Source: Lunularia cruciata
Taxonomy: Eukaryota; Streptophyta; Marchantiopsida; Lunulariales; Lunulariaceae
Length of the DNA: 64,000 bases
Assembly (NCBI GenBank): GCA_948567375.1
Contig: OX419761.1
Location: 16,096,243 to 16,160,242 of the forward strand
Direction: 5' to 3'
A model generated the notes under the pieces. The model worked only from the letters and a program-made list of their open reading frames with translations, was not told the origin of the DNA and did no database searches. This document shows positions 1 to 12,660 of the stretch, in pieces. How positions within the stretch are numbered: position 1 is the stretch's first letter; each line of letters opens with the position of its first letter. The position numbers were made by a program, and so were the translations under genes.

Positions 1-179
1 GTCCATTGGCAATCCCATATTCTCAATTTGTTGCACTTATGCCTTTGTTACAAATTCTTTTTAATGTATTTTACATTAAAATTTTAATATTACTCTAGTA
101 TTGTGATTCAAGTTCATATTTTTTATTATTATTCATATTATTTATTATTCTGTTTCATATTCAAATTCAAATTATCATT

Positions 180-2900
180 ATTCTGCTCTCTCCCTATCAC
201 AAGAATACTAACATTGTGCAATTCTAAGCCACCACCGAACTAATGTCCACAACTTTCTCACTGAATTCGGTGTGCATGTGTCCTTTGCATAAAACAGCGC
301 GTTGGAAATAAATCAACGTTAGTGGCTATTGAGAGGCTTACTCTAGTTGACATTTCAAAGATCAAGGACAATTAACTACAAGGATCAGACATTTTGAAAC
401 CATAATTTCAACTAACTTAAAGTACAATCACCTTAAATGAGGAATAGACAAGTAGATACCTCAAAGCTAATTGATATGTAAATCTCAGTCACGTTTAGAC
501 TCCAACCAGCTTTATAGATAGACTTTTTCTAAGAAGTGAGTAAAGTCTATGCACATGATGGGCTACTTACGATTCCAGGAACAGATAGAGAAAAAGCGAA
601 GCTAACGTGATCACAAACAAAGCTACAGTTTTGTAATGGGAAAATTAAAACTCACCTCGCCTTTTCTGTTCATCCACCTCACCCTTCTATTATAACACTT
701 TCGGCCAATCAGATTTGTTAATTGTGTGTAATTGGTTGTTACCCTTGTTGTTCATGGTCATAAGATTCCTTTCACATCATGTTTTAGCATTGTAATCAAA
801 CTCATAGCAGAGCGAGAGTAGTTTCATTGGTTTATTTACACCCTGTGTAGTACCATAGAGGGGGTCAGGTGGATGAGCAGGAAAGGTGAAATGGCTTACT
901 ATTCTCTCTCGTGATTCAAAGCCACAAAAGATTTATGTTCAACAGCCTCCGAAGACTAGTTAGTGTTTCCACTTGTTTTCGATTACTTTTATGACCAGAA
1001 GAGCACACCTGTGAAACAGTACTATTCTCCTCGGCCGGCAATAGCTAATTTCTTGGTGTGAACACAGAAGGAACTCGTAAGGTTATTTACTATTGGAGAT
1101 TAACACCTTCTTAATTTTATTCTTGTTTGGCTTGATATGGTAATCTCATCTCCTTATTGTATCCAAATCTCACCGGTTGTACATGGACTATTATTATCGA
1201 TGGATTAGCCGGTCAGCTGTACTCCGGTTGTACATAGACTGTTGTACTATTGATGGAATAGTCGGTCATCTGTACTGCGGACACAATTTAAATTGAATGA
1301 ATATTATATATCTGAGATTATGTGCTAAAATTAAGCTAGTTTTGCCTTGTAATACCGAGTAAATGGGGCTCACTACATAAGAGGGGAGGCTCTGCTTTTT
1401 CACCCCGCCATGCTTGCTTCTTACTTTGGGCAGAGGGTTTTTGTCACCGTACAGAAATCAAAGGCCACGAGCCTTCATTGGGCGGGCATCAATAGTGGTT
1501 GTTTTTGTTCCGTAGACAACTCTCCCCTTGCATTTACCAAACATACACTTGGCAAATTTCTATTACACGGGAGTTATAAATTCATATTTTCCTCATTTTA
1601 TGTATTTTTAGAGTTTCTAGGGTTGGTTACTCTTCGGAGTGTCTTGTTCTTTATGTCTGTGTGCCCCTTTTTGCAGTCTTCACCTCTTCTTTTATATTTG
1701 TGCTTCTTTGTGCACTCGTATTCCAGGTTACTTTTCTTTTATATTTGTGCTTTTTTGTGTGCTTAAATTCCATGTTTACTTTTCGATGGGGTATTTTATT
1801 GAGCCTGTTAGCCTCTACTTTACCGGTGCAAATAACTTTGCAATTTCTGTGTATCCTTAAAAGATGGACTTTAAAAGGAACGCTCGCATGGACAGTAATT
1901 TTAGGACCTGTTGTATCGACGGAATGGCATCCATCAATCGACTGAAAAACATCACCAGCTTTTCACCTAGTTTGCACGTTTACATAATCCATAAACGCCC
2001 ACTAGTATTAACCCCATGAATGATGCACATGGCAAAAAAATCCTGTCATCGTCACCTTCCCCACCCTTTGTCCTTGTCCCCAACAAGGCAATTACTTGAC
2101 CCTTACTACATTGCGCACGAAATCAGCATTTCTTCGTTCGCAAATCAATCCATTTCCGCATGTTTATAATAAACTTAGCTACATTTTCTTTGATATATAA
2201 TTATATTATGCTAGAATCCCATGTTGGACTACTGGCGTCTTCAGATCCATATGTTATGCTATTTACTAAAGATAAAAACGTAATACATTTAAACAAGTTA
2301 AGTCTCAAATCAAAGTGCTGTAGAAAATTGGATTTACACGTAATAACTTATTCCTTCTTCAAGTTGCATAAGCGTCGGAAAGATATAAACCTGAACTCAT
2401 AAAGTATATAACTTTTGCACAACTGTGTGGTTGGATTTTCCCTATTGGATTGTGTCCAGCATTTAATGAATGACTTTTATTCTAATACCTCATAGGAAGC
2501 CAAAAGACATTGTGCTGTGCTACCCTTCCTGAACTTACATGCCTAATCTACCTCCTTTGTCACCTCCGTTCTCTTCCCCCCATCCGGTCTTTTTTTCTCA
2601 ATGTGCTTACTACATACCTGTACAGTGGTTTGCTTATGTTAAAGTCTAGTGTATTCGTTTTGTGCTGTTTGATTTAGGGGTGCAAATTACCAGTAGATTC
2701 TTGTATTGCTCCCCCTTTTCTTATGCGTCACATTTGTTCCTCTCGTTCCTCAGTTTCTCATCTATGTCAAGTGCTCCTGTCCCCTTCGCTTCTTCCAGAT
2801 GTTGAGCTCCGAGTAGTTATGGAAGTTTTTGGCTGGGAATTCAGCGTTTAAGCTTGCTTCTCGCGTTCTTCTTCTTTCTTTTACCCTCTGGCCACCCATG
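180..2900. repeat. Dispersed noncoding repeat block RB, copy 1
   Basis: No convincing gene. The stretch is a diverged paralogue of about 36.2-39.2 kb. Shared landmarks include the 'accgaactaatgtcc...gaattcggtgtg' segment near 230, the 'caaccagctttatagatag' segment near 506, and the segments at 1390-1960 and 2100-2470. Short open frames here are frame-shifted between copies and look like chance. The same block recurs near 12, 15.4, 18.6, 29.5, 31.6, 36.3 and 41.2 kb. Its origin is unknown. Confidence 0.7.
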
Positions 2901-3699
2901 TTTTAGCATTATTTGCTCTACTATCGAGGCCTAGGGCCCCAGTCCCATTAGTAAAAAGTACTTTAGGAAAATGTTATTAAACATTTTAAATCTACTCTAG
3001 CCGCTCTATTGATCTTCACCGCTATAAAGTTCTTGCGCTGCGTCCTCTTCACAAGGAAAGTTCAAACGAATAAGTTCTAAGTGTCTTAAATGTCCTGTCT
3101 AGAATTCTCTAAGGATTCTTTGGGTGGTTTATGTTGGAGCTGTTTCCCAGATGCCAGGTACTATACGCGCAGAGTGCATAGAAAAACCATTCCTACAAGT
3201 TGAGACACATTAAGCATTTCCAAATCATCGGTAATGAAGAAAGTTCCTAATGTAATGTAATGTAATGTTATAATGGAAGACCTTCAGCGGACTAAATCCT
3301 AAATGTGGTCAAATCATAAGTATGAACGTTTATAATCGATGGGGGCACAAATCGAATTCTTCTTCAATTAACTGTCAATAATCTGCTTTCTCGAAATTAT
3401 ATCATCAAATTTTATATCTGCTTTAAACACAATTCATCTTCATTTTAGGGCGTAAAGTATCAAAGCACTGAACAGACCCCTTATAAAGTTGTTTCATGTT
3501 TGCATTTCCCTCTCATTTCAAGTGATCTCCGATCAGATTAGACATTATTACAAATCTATCTCAAGTGAGAAAATTGGTGGAGAATGTTTGCTATACTTGC
3601 ATGCAGCTTCTTTTGTTGTTTTATATGAATTTTGTTACGCTTTGATACACTTTTAAACTTGCACATTACATTGAATAGGCAGTTGTTGGTATATCTTCT
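2901..3699. other. Unassigned stretch
   Basis: I see no gene. Near 3061-3110 there is a short resemblance to 17,080-17,160 (the 'aaagttcaaacgaataagttcttaag' type segment) and at 3410-3470 to 17,700-17,770, so it is probably an eroded continuation of the RB block. A short 'aatgt' microsatellite lies near 3248-3270. Confidence 0.4.
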
Positions 3700-4480
3700 A
3701 TTTTGAAGTTATATGTAGATTTTTATTTTTAAAACTTTTCCTTTGATTGATAAATATATGTACATTAGTTATAAAGATATCAATTAACATCTTATTCAAA
3801 AATTTATTAGATTGATATTGGTTATGAAATTATAATAAATTTATATATGAGTTATTATAGTTACGAATATAAAATTTTACTTTTGTTAGTAAAAAATTTA
3901 TGATTTTTTAGCAAGTAAATTATTACAAAATTAAATATTTTGAAAATAAATATTAAAATAAAATGAGACGATCTAAACTTTACTAAACTAAACTAAACTA
4001 AACGTCTAAGACAGAGTATGTATAATATAAAATTATATCAAACTTTTTATCTTATGAAATAATATGATAATAAATATTATTTTTATCATTATCATTTATG
4101 AAAAATAATAATTTATTTTTATTATTTTATTATATTTATCGAATTAAAATTTAAAAAATAATCATCTTTTATATAATATAAAAATAATTTATATAAAAAC
4201 AAGATTAAAATTAAAAAAAATTAACTAAAAATTACTTAAAATAATAAAAATTTAATTTTATCAAAAAAATATTTATTAAAAATAAAAAACTTTATAAATT
4301 AATTAAATATTTTAATATTTAAATTAATAATAAAAATAAAAATATATTAATTTAATATTTATATTTTCGAAAAATATATAAAATATAATAAATTCCTTTA
4401 TTAACATACGTTATATTTATCATTTAAATATTTTATAACAAATACATAAATAAATATATTTATTTATTTATATTTTCGCA
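3700..4480. other. Extremely AT-rich low-complexity stretch
   Basis: Almost pure A/T with runs of A and T and no open frame of note. A small 'aacta' repeat lies at about 3980-4002. Composition changes sharply at about 4490, where the tandem repeats start. No function can be read. Confidence 0.7.
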
Positions 4481-4499
4481 CATCTTAAACTTTTGAACG

Positions 4500-5640
4500 A
4501 TCTATTGTTCCTCCATTAATGGAGGGACATCTGTTTATAAAGTGTAAGTTGGAACAGGGGAGCATACGATGGAGAAGAATTTCACGTCAAAAGTAGAGGG
4601 ATCTACGACTGATCTGTTTGTAGAGTGAACAGCGGAGCACACGATGAAAGAAAGAGAATTTCAAGTAACAGGAACAAGGGGCTACGTCGTATGTGAGTTT
4701 CTACTTGGAAACAGGAGGGGCAGCTACGACTGATACTTCCGGGAAGCAACACGATGGAAGGATCATAAGAACAAGGGTCACGTCGTTTGTGAGTTTCTGC
4801 TCGGAAAGATTACAATTAACGCGATTGACAAAGTGTGCAATTTGATTATTTTCAAGGTCTAAAATTAATATTCTATGATTACTTGTAGCATATGTCGCGT
4901 CTATGGTATATGGCTCCATAGCTCGAAACTCAAATGTGGCTCAACTCCAGTCGAAGCTGCTCCAAATCCCAACATCACTTGAAATCCGCAAGCATTGGGC
5001 TCAAGACTAGAATTAAACAGATAGACCACAGCAAAGATTCAAACCACATTTCTACCATTCTGCATTGGCTATTATATAGCATTCATTTCCCTAGGTGGTT
5101 TGACGATCTCGTGGTCCTCCACACAGTCGCCGACGAGGGAGATTGCATAAATCCGTGCAGAAACCTGTAATCTCGATCTCTATTTCTCTCGGAGAGTGCA
5201 GGACCTCATGATCGTCCACGCAGACGCCGACGAGCGAGATCGCAGATTTCCGCACAGACTCCTGTAATCTCTATCTTTCATTCAATTTCTCTCGGAGGGT
5301 GCAGGACCTCATGGTCGTCCATGCAGTCACGACGAGCAAGATCGCAAAATTCCGCACAAAATCCTGTAATCTTGATCTTTCATTCAATTTCTCTCCGAGG
5401 GTGTAAGACCTCATGGTCTTCCATGCAGTCGCCGACGAACAAGATCGCAGATTCCCGCAGACTCCTGTAATCTCGATCTTTCATTCAATTTCTCTCCGAG
5501 GGTGCAAGAGCTCATGGTCCCCCACACAGTCAGCCTACGAGAGAAATTGCAGATTTCCACAGACTCCTGTAATTTCGATCTTTCACTTGCTCTGGAATAC
5601 CTTCTAGAGGACAAGTCGACTGCTTAGAGGCGTTCTTCCA
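4500..5640. repeat. Tandem ~100-bp repeats (first cluster)
   Basis: About five degenerate units of 100-102 bp run from about 5100 to 5600. Each carries 'cctcatggtc', 'gacgag', 'cctgtaatct' and 'tctctcggagg'-like words. A second, looser repeat at 4550-4800 is built on 'ggagcacacgatg' and 'acgtcgt'. The unique part between them (4920-5080) is paralogous to 10,015-10,180. The cluster is therefore one of two copies, the other lying at 9.45-10.4 kb. Short open frames here are repeat-derived. Confidence 0.75.
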
Positions 5641-6319
5641 TTTGCAGAACTTTTCGGTAGCTACCTCTACTTCTGGAGCATTTTGCTGAAACCGACGTTA
5701 TTGGAAATGAGAGTTATCTTCCTCAATGCACCTGAGAGCCGAGCAAGGCCAGTCGAAACTAATATAGAAAAGGAAATCCTCGAAAGTCCATCAACCTGAG
5801 ATTCAGTAGCTATACTATAGAGTTTGCTTCTAGAATATATTTAATTGAACCGATTGAATCTGTTGTAATATATGATCTTATCATTTCAGGAATTCAAGTT
5901 CCTGGAACTTGGCTGCGAAGTGTCCACTACTACTGTAACTGTAAATCGATTTCAAGTCTTACTCAAAGTTGATGCTTGCCGCTTTCTACGGGTCAGTACA
6001 GCCATTCTGCTTGCACAATCCCATAAGCACTGTCGACATTCTATTCCCTGAGACATGAATATTGTTCTTCAGGGGAGTTTAACCCAATAATACAATATGA
6101 AGTCAACCTCCACAGTTAATGCATCAAACGGCAGATGCTGCTCTCATCCATAGCTTCATATAGAGGAGTTTAAGTTTAGTATATTAATCAATCTGCAATC
6201 AATCTCCTCGGAATAAGTTCCAAATCGCTGACGCTGCACTCATCGATCGCCTTGAACGGATACGCCGACAGTGCAGGTGGATCTCATAGATATCAGTTCT
6301 TTCTTCTCGAATTCTTAAG
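5641..6319. other. Unassigned stretch before the LRR relic
   Basis: No supported gene. The last ~150 bp may hold the decayed beginning of the LRR receptor relic, but I cannot place a start. Confidence 0.35.
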
Positions 6320-7193
6320 GTAACTTGATTTGTCCCATAATGGATGACTGGTCGTATTCCATTGGAGCTTGGTGCAATGATGAAAGTGAGAGTCCTGAGT
6401 TAGTTCAGAATGTGCTTTACGGCAATAGTCCCGTCTCATTGAGCATATGCTCTGGCTTACATCAGCTTGATTTGAGCGTTAACAACTTGACAAGAGACAT
6501 ACCGTTGAAGCTAGGGGAATTGGCATAGTTGCAATTGTTATGGTTGCATAACGATTCTCTTATTGGTCCTATGCCCGTCTCATGGAGCAAATGCTCACGT
6601 TTATAGCAGCATGACTTGAGTGTAAACCATTCACAGGAGAGATACTGACGGAGATGGGGAAATTAGGCGATGTTCTCTATGACCACCTACGTACAGGAGG
6701 AATACCGACAGAGCTGGGCACTTGAAAGACTTGCAGAGTTTACTCTTGTATGACAATCCACTTGCAGGTGCTATTCCCGTCTCATCGAGCAAACGCTTAC
6801 TGTACCAGCAACTTGATTTGAGCTTCAACAGCTCGATTGGATAAATGCCGGCAGAGCTAGGAGCATTGGAGTTTAAGCAGTTGTGCTTAGGGGGGAGTAA
6901 ACTTACCGGCGCTATTCCTGCATCACTCAGCAGATGCTCGACGTTACAGCACCTTCCGCTGACAGTAGACTATTTGACAGGAGAGATCCCAGCTGAGCTA
7001 AGAGAGTTGCGGAATTTGCAATTTTATGCTTGTATAAGAATTCACTCACCGGTATTATTCCTGTCACACTGAGCAAAACCTCACGCTTACAGCAGCTTCA
7101 TTTAATAATAACAGCTTGACAGGCTACATAACGGTTGAGCTAGGAGCGTTGAGAGAGTTGCAGGCCTTTTACGATTAGTCCTTGTGGGTGCTT

Positions 7194-7273
7194 TAGTCTC
7201 ACAACACAACAGTATGAATGGTGAGTGAGATTATCAAGGTGCAATGCCGGTTGAGCGTAGTTTATGAGACTTA
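7194..7273. repeat. Small repeat with inverted ends, copy 1
   Basis: About 80 bp starting with tagtctca and ending with tgagactta. It is closely similar to 55,326-55,403, where the ends are a perfect 8-bp inverted repeat (tagtctca/tgagacta). In both places it sits inside or just upstream of an LRR receptor relic. It could be a tiny MITE or an old shared intron or flank segment. Confidence 0.55.
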
Positions 7274-7369
7274 ACAACGTGAAGTAAACAATGACGAGAA
7301 TAAGAATAAGTATCAAAACCAGGTGCAACATAATATGAGTATTTCTTTTTCAAATTTAGAACGGTGCCA

Positions 7370-7470
7370 TCAAACACTTCTGAACCAGGTCAGAGGAACA
7401 ATTAAAAATGTGTTCCAAAAGGATAATAACATATAACAACTATTTTAATATTGGAATGCTCAATTTTAAT
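7370..7470. repeat. Dispersed repeat, inverted relative to 33.72-33.83 kb
   Basis: The stretch around 'acggtgccatcaaacactt' through 'aacatataacaac' is present in reverse complement at about 33,715-33,830 ('gtttgatggcaccgt', 'gttgttatatgtt'). It interrupts the LRR relic. Nature unknown. Confidence 0.6.
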
Positions 7471-7907
7471 ACTGGAATGCTAAATCTTCAAGGAAGCAAA
7501 ATAGAGCCCTTGTGGATCTTTGTTTAAGGTCTCAAATGGAGTTGTATCCTTATGGCAATGGACTAACAGGTACTATTCCAGTTTCATTAGAAAAATTCAA
7601 CAGGCTGCAGGCACTTGATCTGATAGCAATCTGATGGGGAAGGTTTATCTGGAGCTAGGGCAGTTGACAGATTTGAAGAATCTTATCCTCTACGAGAATG
7701 AACTCACTGCCAGCATTCCAGTTCCCTAGCAAATTGCTTTCAGCGAAAGTGGCTTGATCTGGCTACAAACAACTTAGCAGGAGAGATACCGTCAGGGCCT
7801 GGGGGCTTGATAGAGGTGCGGTGTATGTACCTGGAGGACAAAGGAATTCACAGGTACTATCCCCTTATCGATTGGGCAACTTTGGAGGTTGCTCCCTCTC
7901 CGGATTC

Positions 7908-7927
7908 GTGGAAAGCCGGCTTTCCAC
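7908..7927. other. Perfect 20-bp palindrome
   Basis: gtggaaagccggctttccac equals its own reverse complement. The flanks continue imperfectly (ggattc upstream, gaatca downstream). It lies inside the decayed LRR receptor gene. It may be chance or a junction product. Confidence 0.8.
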
Positions 7928-9449
7928 TAATCGAATCACAGGTTTCATTGATCTCTGGGTAAATGCTCGACATTGGGGACTCTGCAACTCCATATGAATC
8001 GACTTTCAGGATCGATACCTTTGAGCCTCGGTACTTAAAAGACCTGAGAGCATTGCTGGTGTTTGGAAATCAGCTTTCTGCCATTATTCTAAAAATTTGG
8101 GTTCCTCTCTACATGCTCTGGAAAATCGTGATACAGTACTTCTGACAATCAGCTGGAAGGTCATATACCACATAACGTCGGCAGTTTAACCTCGTTAGTT
8201 CAACTCCGACCTGGCCACAATAGAATCAATGGACTCCTACCAAGTAGTCTCGGTCGGAACGAGAGCTCACTGGAAATTCTCACAGTTGCAAACAATCTGA
8301 TCAGCGGTCCAATTCCTGCTTCTTTAGGTGATTGGATTGCGTCGCTGACCACTCTCCAGGTCCTGGACCTCCCAAACAAAAGGTTTTACGAGTCTCTCCT
8401 AGAAAGCTTATCAAAGTTGCAAGGTTTCACACGCTCAAATGAAACAGCATTAGGTTCAACAACAGTGGGGAGGTCCTTAAGGAAAACTTGGTGGTGTTTG
8501 CTAAGGGCCAAGATCTCCATCTGGAATACTTGGTATCATTTCGAACTTCCTTTGACATATCCCGAAACCATTTCACCGAACCCATTCCTGAGGCCTTTGG
8601 CAGTCTTCCCAGAATGTTGTGCTTCACTCTTTCCGGCAACAGGTTTGAAGGGTCCATAAGTTCCAGTCTCTCAAATCTCACTACGGTGGAATCCTTGGAT
8701 CTTTGGTTACGACTTGACCGGGAGGATACCGGTGAGCTTTGCGCAGTATACGAATTTGAGTTATCTCAATGTGAGCTTCAACGATTGAGAAGGGTCGATT
8801 CCTATTTCTACCCAACTTCAGTAGATGAAGGCGACAATGTTCGAACGAAATCCTGGACTCTGCGTTTTGCCCATGTAGAGAGTCTTCGAAACCCGGGAAA
8901 GTCAATCCCGCAGTGTCGAGAGCTAAGGATATCCATGACAAATTGCCATAGAGGGTCAATGCGTTGGTCTCGTTTTCTGCCTGTTTAGTGAGACTCGTAG
9001 TAGGCTTTATTGTTTCAGTAGCAGTTCTTTGGTTCGAAGAGTTTAAGACGGTTCATGTTTCAGTAGCATTTCTATGGGGCCTCTATACATCGAACGTAAA
9101 TGTACATCCTTCCAGGACAGTTCAATCGTTTAAAGACAATCACGAGTGCACTATTTTCTCGAACACTATTTGTCTGTATTGAGATATTCGTGCAAATGCC
9201 ACCACTGCAGATAAATGAGATTCCAATTTCTGATATGCAATATCAGACACTCTCTCTGAACTCTCTAAACTCCCTAAACTCTCTTAACGATATTGATATT
9301 GATCTATCACCCGCAACAATCACCAAATTCCACACCCAAGGAATAAATAATATACTGACATCTTAGAATTTGAAATGATGCAACTGTTCATCATCCACTG
9401 TTCTTGTATTGACTGATACTTCTGCTCGTGGAGTACAATTTTAGAACAG

Positions 9450-10400
9450 GGGAGAACATTATGAAAGAGAACGTTGGCCCGCGAAAACAGAGCCCATGTC
9501 ATTCGTAGATGCTACTTGAAACTCTCACGAAATCAATTGAGAAAGATCGGTGGTTATTCTCAAAGACTAAAGCACATTATGAAAGAAGAACGTCGGGCCG
9601 AGGAAACAGAGCCTAGGTCATTCGCATGGTTTACTTGAAACACTCACAGAATCAATTGAGAAAGAGAGAGGTGGATGTTCTCAGAGACCAAAGCACATTA
9701 TGAAGGAAGAACGTCAGGCGGCGAAAACAGAGCCTACGTCATTCGTAGGGGTTACTTGAAACACTCAGAGTCAATTGCGAGAGAGACCGGTGCTTGTGCT
9801 CAGAAACCAAAACACATTATGGAAAGAGAACGTTGGGCAGCGAAAACAGAGCATCTGTCATTCGTAGGGGATACTTGAAATACTCACAGAGGTAACTGAG
9901 AAAGAGACCGGTGTTTGTTCTCAGAGACCAAAACTGGTGTTAGGGACCAAACTGTGTGTACATCGGTGATCGGACATGTTCCATCTGTAGTTGTCCAATC
10001 CCTAGTATCAGCTCCATAGCCAAAATGTGACGCAAGTCCAACCAAATCTGCTGCAAAATCCAGCATCACATGAAATCTGCGACTTCTTGGCTTCCGTGAT
10101 CGGAACTAAACAGTTGACAACCTCCATACCCCAAACAGACCACAACAAAGAATCACACCACATTTCCACCATTCTGCATGGTGGAAATGTGACATCCTCT
10201 CTCGAGGGTCATCGTCTTCCGCCCAGCAAGGGCCTGGATTTCCAAAACTCCTGTAATCTCGATCTTTCAAGGCTTTGGCAATCCTTCTGAAGTTCTTAGC
10301 GTCAAGTAGACTGCTTAGCGGTCTTCGTCCACACGGAGTCCACAACTCATGTAATCTCGATTGCCAAGGCTCTGGCATTGCCTTTTGCAGGATGTAATGA
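9450..10400. repeat. Tandem ~119-bp repeats plus flank (second cluster)
   Basis: Four units with spacings of 118, 121 and 119 bp start near 9457, 9575, 9696 and 9815. Each contains 'cattatg.aag', 'gaaaacagagc', 'gtcattcgtag', 'ttacttgaaa' and 'gagaccggtg'-like words. The part from 10,015 is paralogous to 4920-5080. Two further ~106-bp units ('ctgtaatctcgat') end near 10,400. Open frames across the cluster only reflect repeat periodicity. Confidence 0.8.
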
Positions 10401-11984
10401 CAAGCGGACTGGTTAGCCCATTTTACCTCTTGTGTCTTTTCCTTGTACGGCTTGATGGGATCTTCCCATCCTTCTTGTTATCCTGCACGGTCAGCCTTTC
10501 TCTCCGTTAGCTATGTTTTCCCGTTGGTCCAACTTGGAGCTACTTGTCGGCACCGCTAATTCTAGGTCTGGGTTATATGACCAGCTGTCACTCTCGGCAG
10601 AGGTCTTCTTTCAGTAAGAGAAAAAGACATGCAATACTTGGAGATATTCTCGCACGGCGATTCCTGCATTGTCTTCGTGGTTAACATATAAAAATACCAT
10701 AATCTGGAAAGACTGGAACTTAGCAAATTTAAGTATAATAATCAGGACAGCCTGCAGTTATTAAACCACGCAGGATATCATGCATTTATTAAACAAAGCT
10801 AAATTAGACATGCTTCCAGCAAGCCTCTGGAGGCCCCTCACGCAACCAAGTTTTTGTTTATGGGATTCTTTGATCAATTGAATAAATTATTTATCTTGCG
10901 GGTAACAGAGTTGCGAAACCCCACAATAAGGCTTAGCATAAACTGGTTAATGAGCCCTGGAAATATACTATATATAAATTCAAGGAAAGGGCACCACCGT
11001 ATTCATGTTGTGAGAGGGGAGTGAGTTTTGCGCCTTTTCCGTACCTTCTTCGTAAAACATCGTGAGAACTTAAACTTTTATAAACCCAAATTGTAAGAAT
11101 ATATCTTTGGTGTATTTACATCTTTCTGGCAATAAAATAGATAAAAGTCCTAAAGGATGTTGCTTTTAATTTTCTTGCTTGAAATATTAAGCCAAAACCA
11201 CTAAGTTTTTTTTTGGAACAGATAATAATCCAAAAATATCATTCAAAAATGGCAATCAGATATAATTTAATATCTATACATCTGTACAAATAAAAACCGC
11301 TAACTGAAACAAAACTGCAACTCCGAAACTATGCATCTTTAAACCACTTATGGAGTAACTAAAGACTCAATAGGTTTTGCATTAACCTTCCATGGAGTGG
11401 ATAAAACATAAGAATGTTTTATCCTTCTGCATTTTGACATGTCTTCCCGTCCTTTTTGTTATCATGCGAGGTTGCCTTGTTCCTTAAAGAGAATTGAGCC
11501 AAAACCATTAAAGGTCTTGAAACCTATCTTTAGGTCATGAATCATTTAAAGAATAGATATTAACATAAATAATTATAGAAAAATAATTTAGAATAGATAT
11601 AGGAATTTATTTTTTTAAATAAGCTTGAACGGAAAAAAAAATAAAACAAGTTTTAATCTCTCTATAATTTAGTATTTTTAATGTTTATAAAACCACCGTC
11701 AATTCACTAATAACTATGTGGCCAAAATCCATTACAAACCTTTTGAAGAAAAATAGATACTTTATAAAGCTCATCGCCCGAGAACGCTGCAAAGTGACCA
11801 ACACTCTATCTAAAGTAGGAAGTGAACATGGCTTAGGAGACGGCCATAGCTCCTCTCTCAATAAGTAGGGCAAAAGTACACTGGTTAGAAAATAGGGCTA
11901 AAATACAGCAAGTCTGTCTAGGTCCTTCACACTACCAGATCTGTTCATAAAATTCCTATTATCATTTGAGGAATTATCTCTCTC
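10401..11984. other. Unassigned stretch with eroded repeat pieces
   Basis: No gene supported. At about 10,424-10,500 there is an eroded copy of the short retroposon 3' end ('ttgtacggcttgatggg', 'cttcccatcc'), and a weaker one near 11,440-11,470. The rest is AT-rich unique sequence. Confidence 0.5.
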
Positions 11985-12660
11985 TTGCGTAAGAATGAGT
12001 TGCAGACAAGGAGATAAGCATAAACTATTGCATCATGAATCCTTGGGAACATAGGAAACATCCAAACAAAGGAAAACACCACCATATTCAAGTCGCAAGA
12101 TGTGAGTGAGTCCGCGTATGTACATTGAGCCTTGAGCCTTGAGCGTATGTATTATCACCAAGAACATAAAAGTTGTGAAATTTTAAGCTGCTACCAAACT
12201 TATTTCAAAACTTTCTCTCTGAATAGTGTGCAGACGCATCGTCCGCACAAAGCAGCGCGTGTGAAAGATACAAACCAGGAGAATTGACATGTTAAGAATC
12301 AGCGCAATACAAGGATCAAACTCTTTGAACCCATAGCTTCTAGTAACTTAAAGTAGTGTCGCCTCAAATGAATAACACAAGTTGATACTTCAGAATAATG
12401 AATTTATGAACTTTAAATAACTCTGATTCCAACCAGCTTTATAGCTAGGCGTTTCTTAACAAGTGATAAAGCGGCTACTTCCCATCCTAATTTCGAGGAA
12501 CAAATACATAAAAGAGAAGCTAACGTAATCATATACAAAGTTACAGTTTTATAATTTAGGGCACCAGACAGATTTCACCCAACAACCTCCGAAGATTAGT
12601 AACGTTGCCCGCAAAGTACCAGCGAGATTTTCTCCGATCTCAACCTGAAACCTGAGATTG
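11985..12660. repeat. RB block copy 2
   Basis: About 650 bp closely similar to 15,310-15,960, starting at 'gagttgcagacaaggagataag' and running past 'aacaacctccgaagattag' to 'cagcgagattttctc', after which the two copies diverge. Noncoding in both copies. Confidence 0.8.

Larger units (their letters stand above)
6320..9180 (+). pseudogene. Decayed LRR receptor (RLK/RLP) gene
   Basis: Many 24-residue extracellular-type LRR units (L..L.L..N.LTG.IP..LG.L) can be read, but only by hopping frames. Examples are 'LDLSVNNLT' near 6470, 'LTGAIPASLS' near 6905, 'LTGEIPAEL' near 6975, 'GPIPASLGDW' near 8305, and 'DISRNHFTEPIPEAFG' near 8550. A hydrophobic stretch around 8985-9040 ('LVVGFIVSVAVLWF') fits a single transmembrane helix after the ectodomain. 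No kinase domain was recognised downstream. Stops and frameshifts are numerous, and repeat fragments interrupt it at 7194-7273 and about 7370-7470. Family knowledge says such proteins are plasma-membrane receptors for development or immunity; this copy cannot make one. A related relic lies at 55.69-56.40 kb. Confidence 0.85.

Noticed and set aside
5100-10400. CRISPR-like array from regularly spaced repeats
   Set aside because: Repeats are contiguous 100-120 bp tandem units that diverge throughout; no short repeat/unique spacer structure, and the sequence is eukaryotic.
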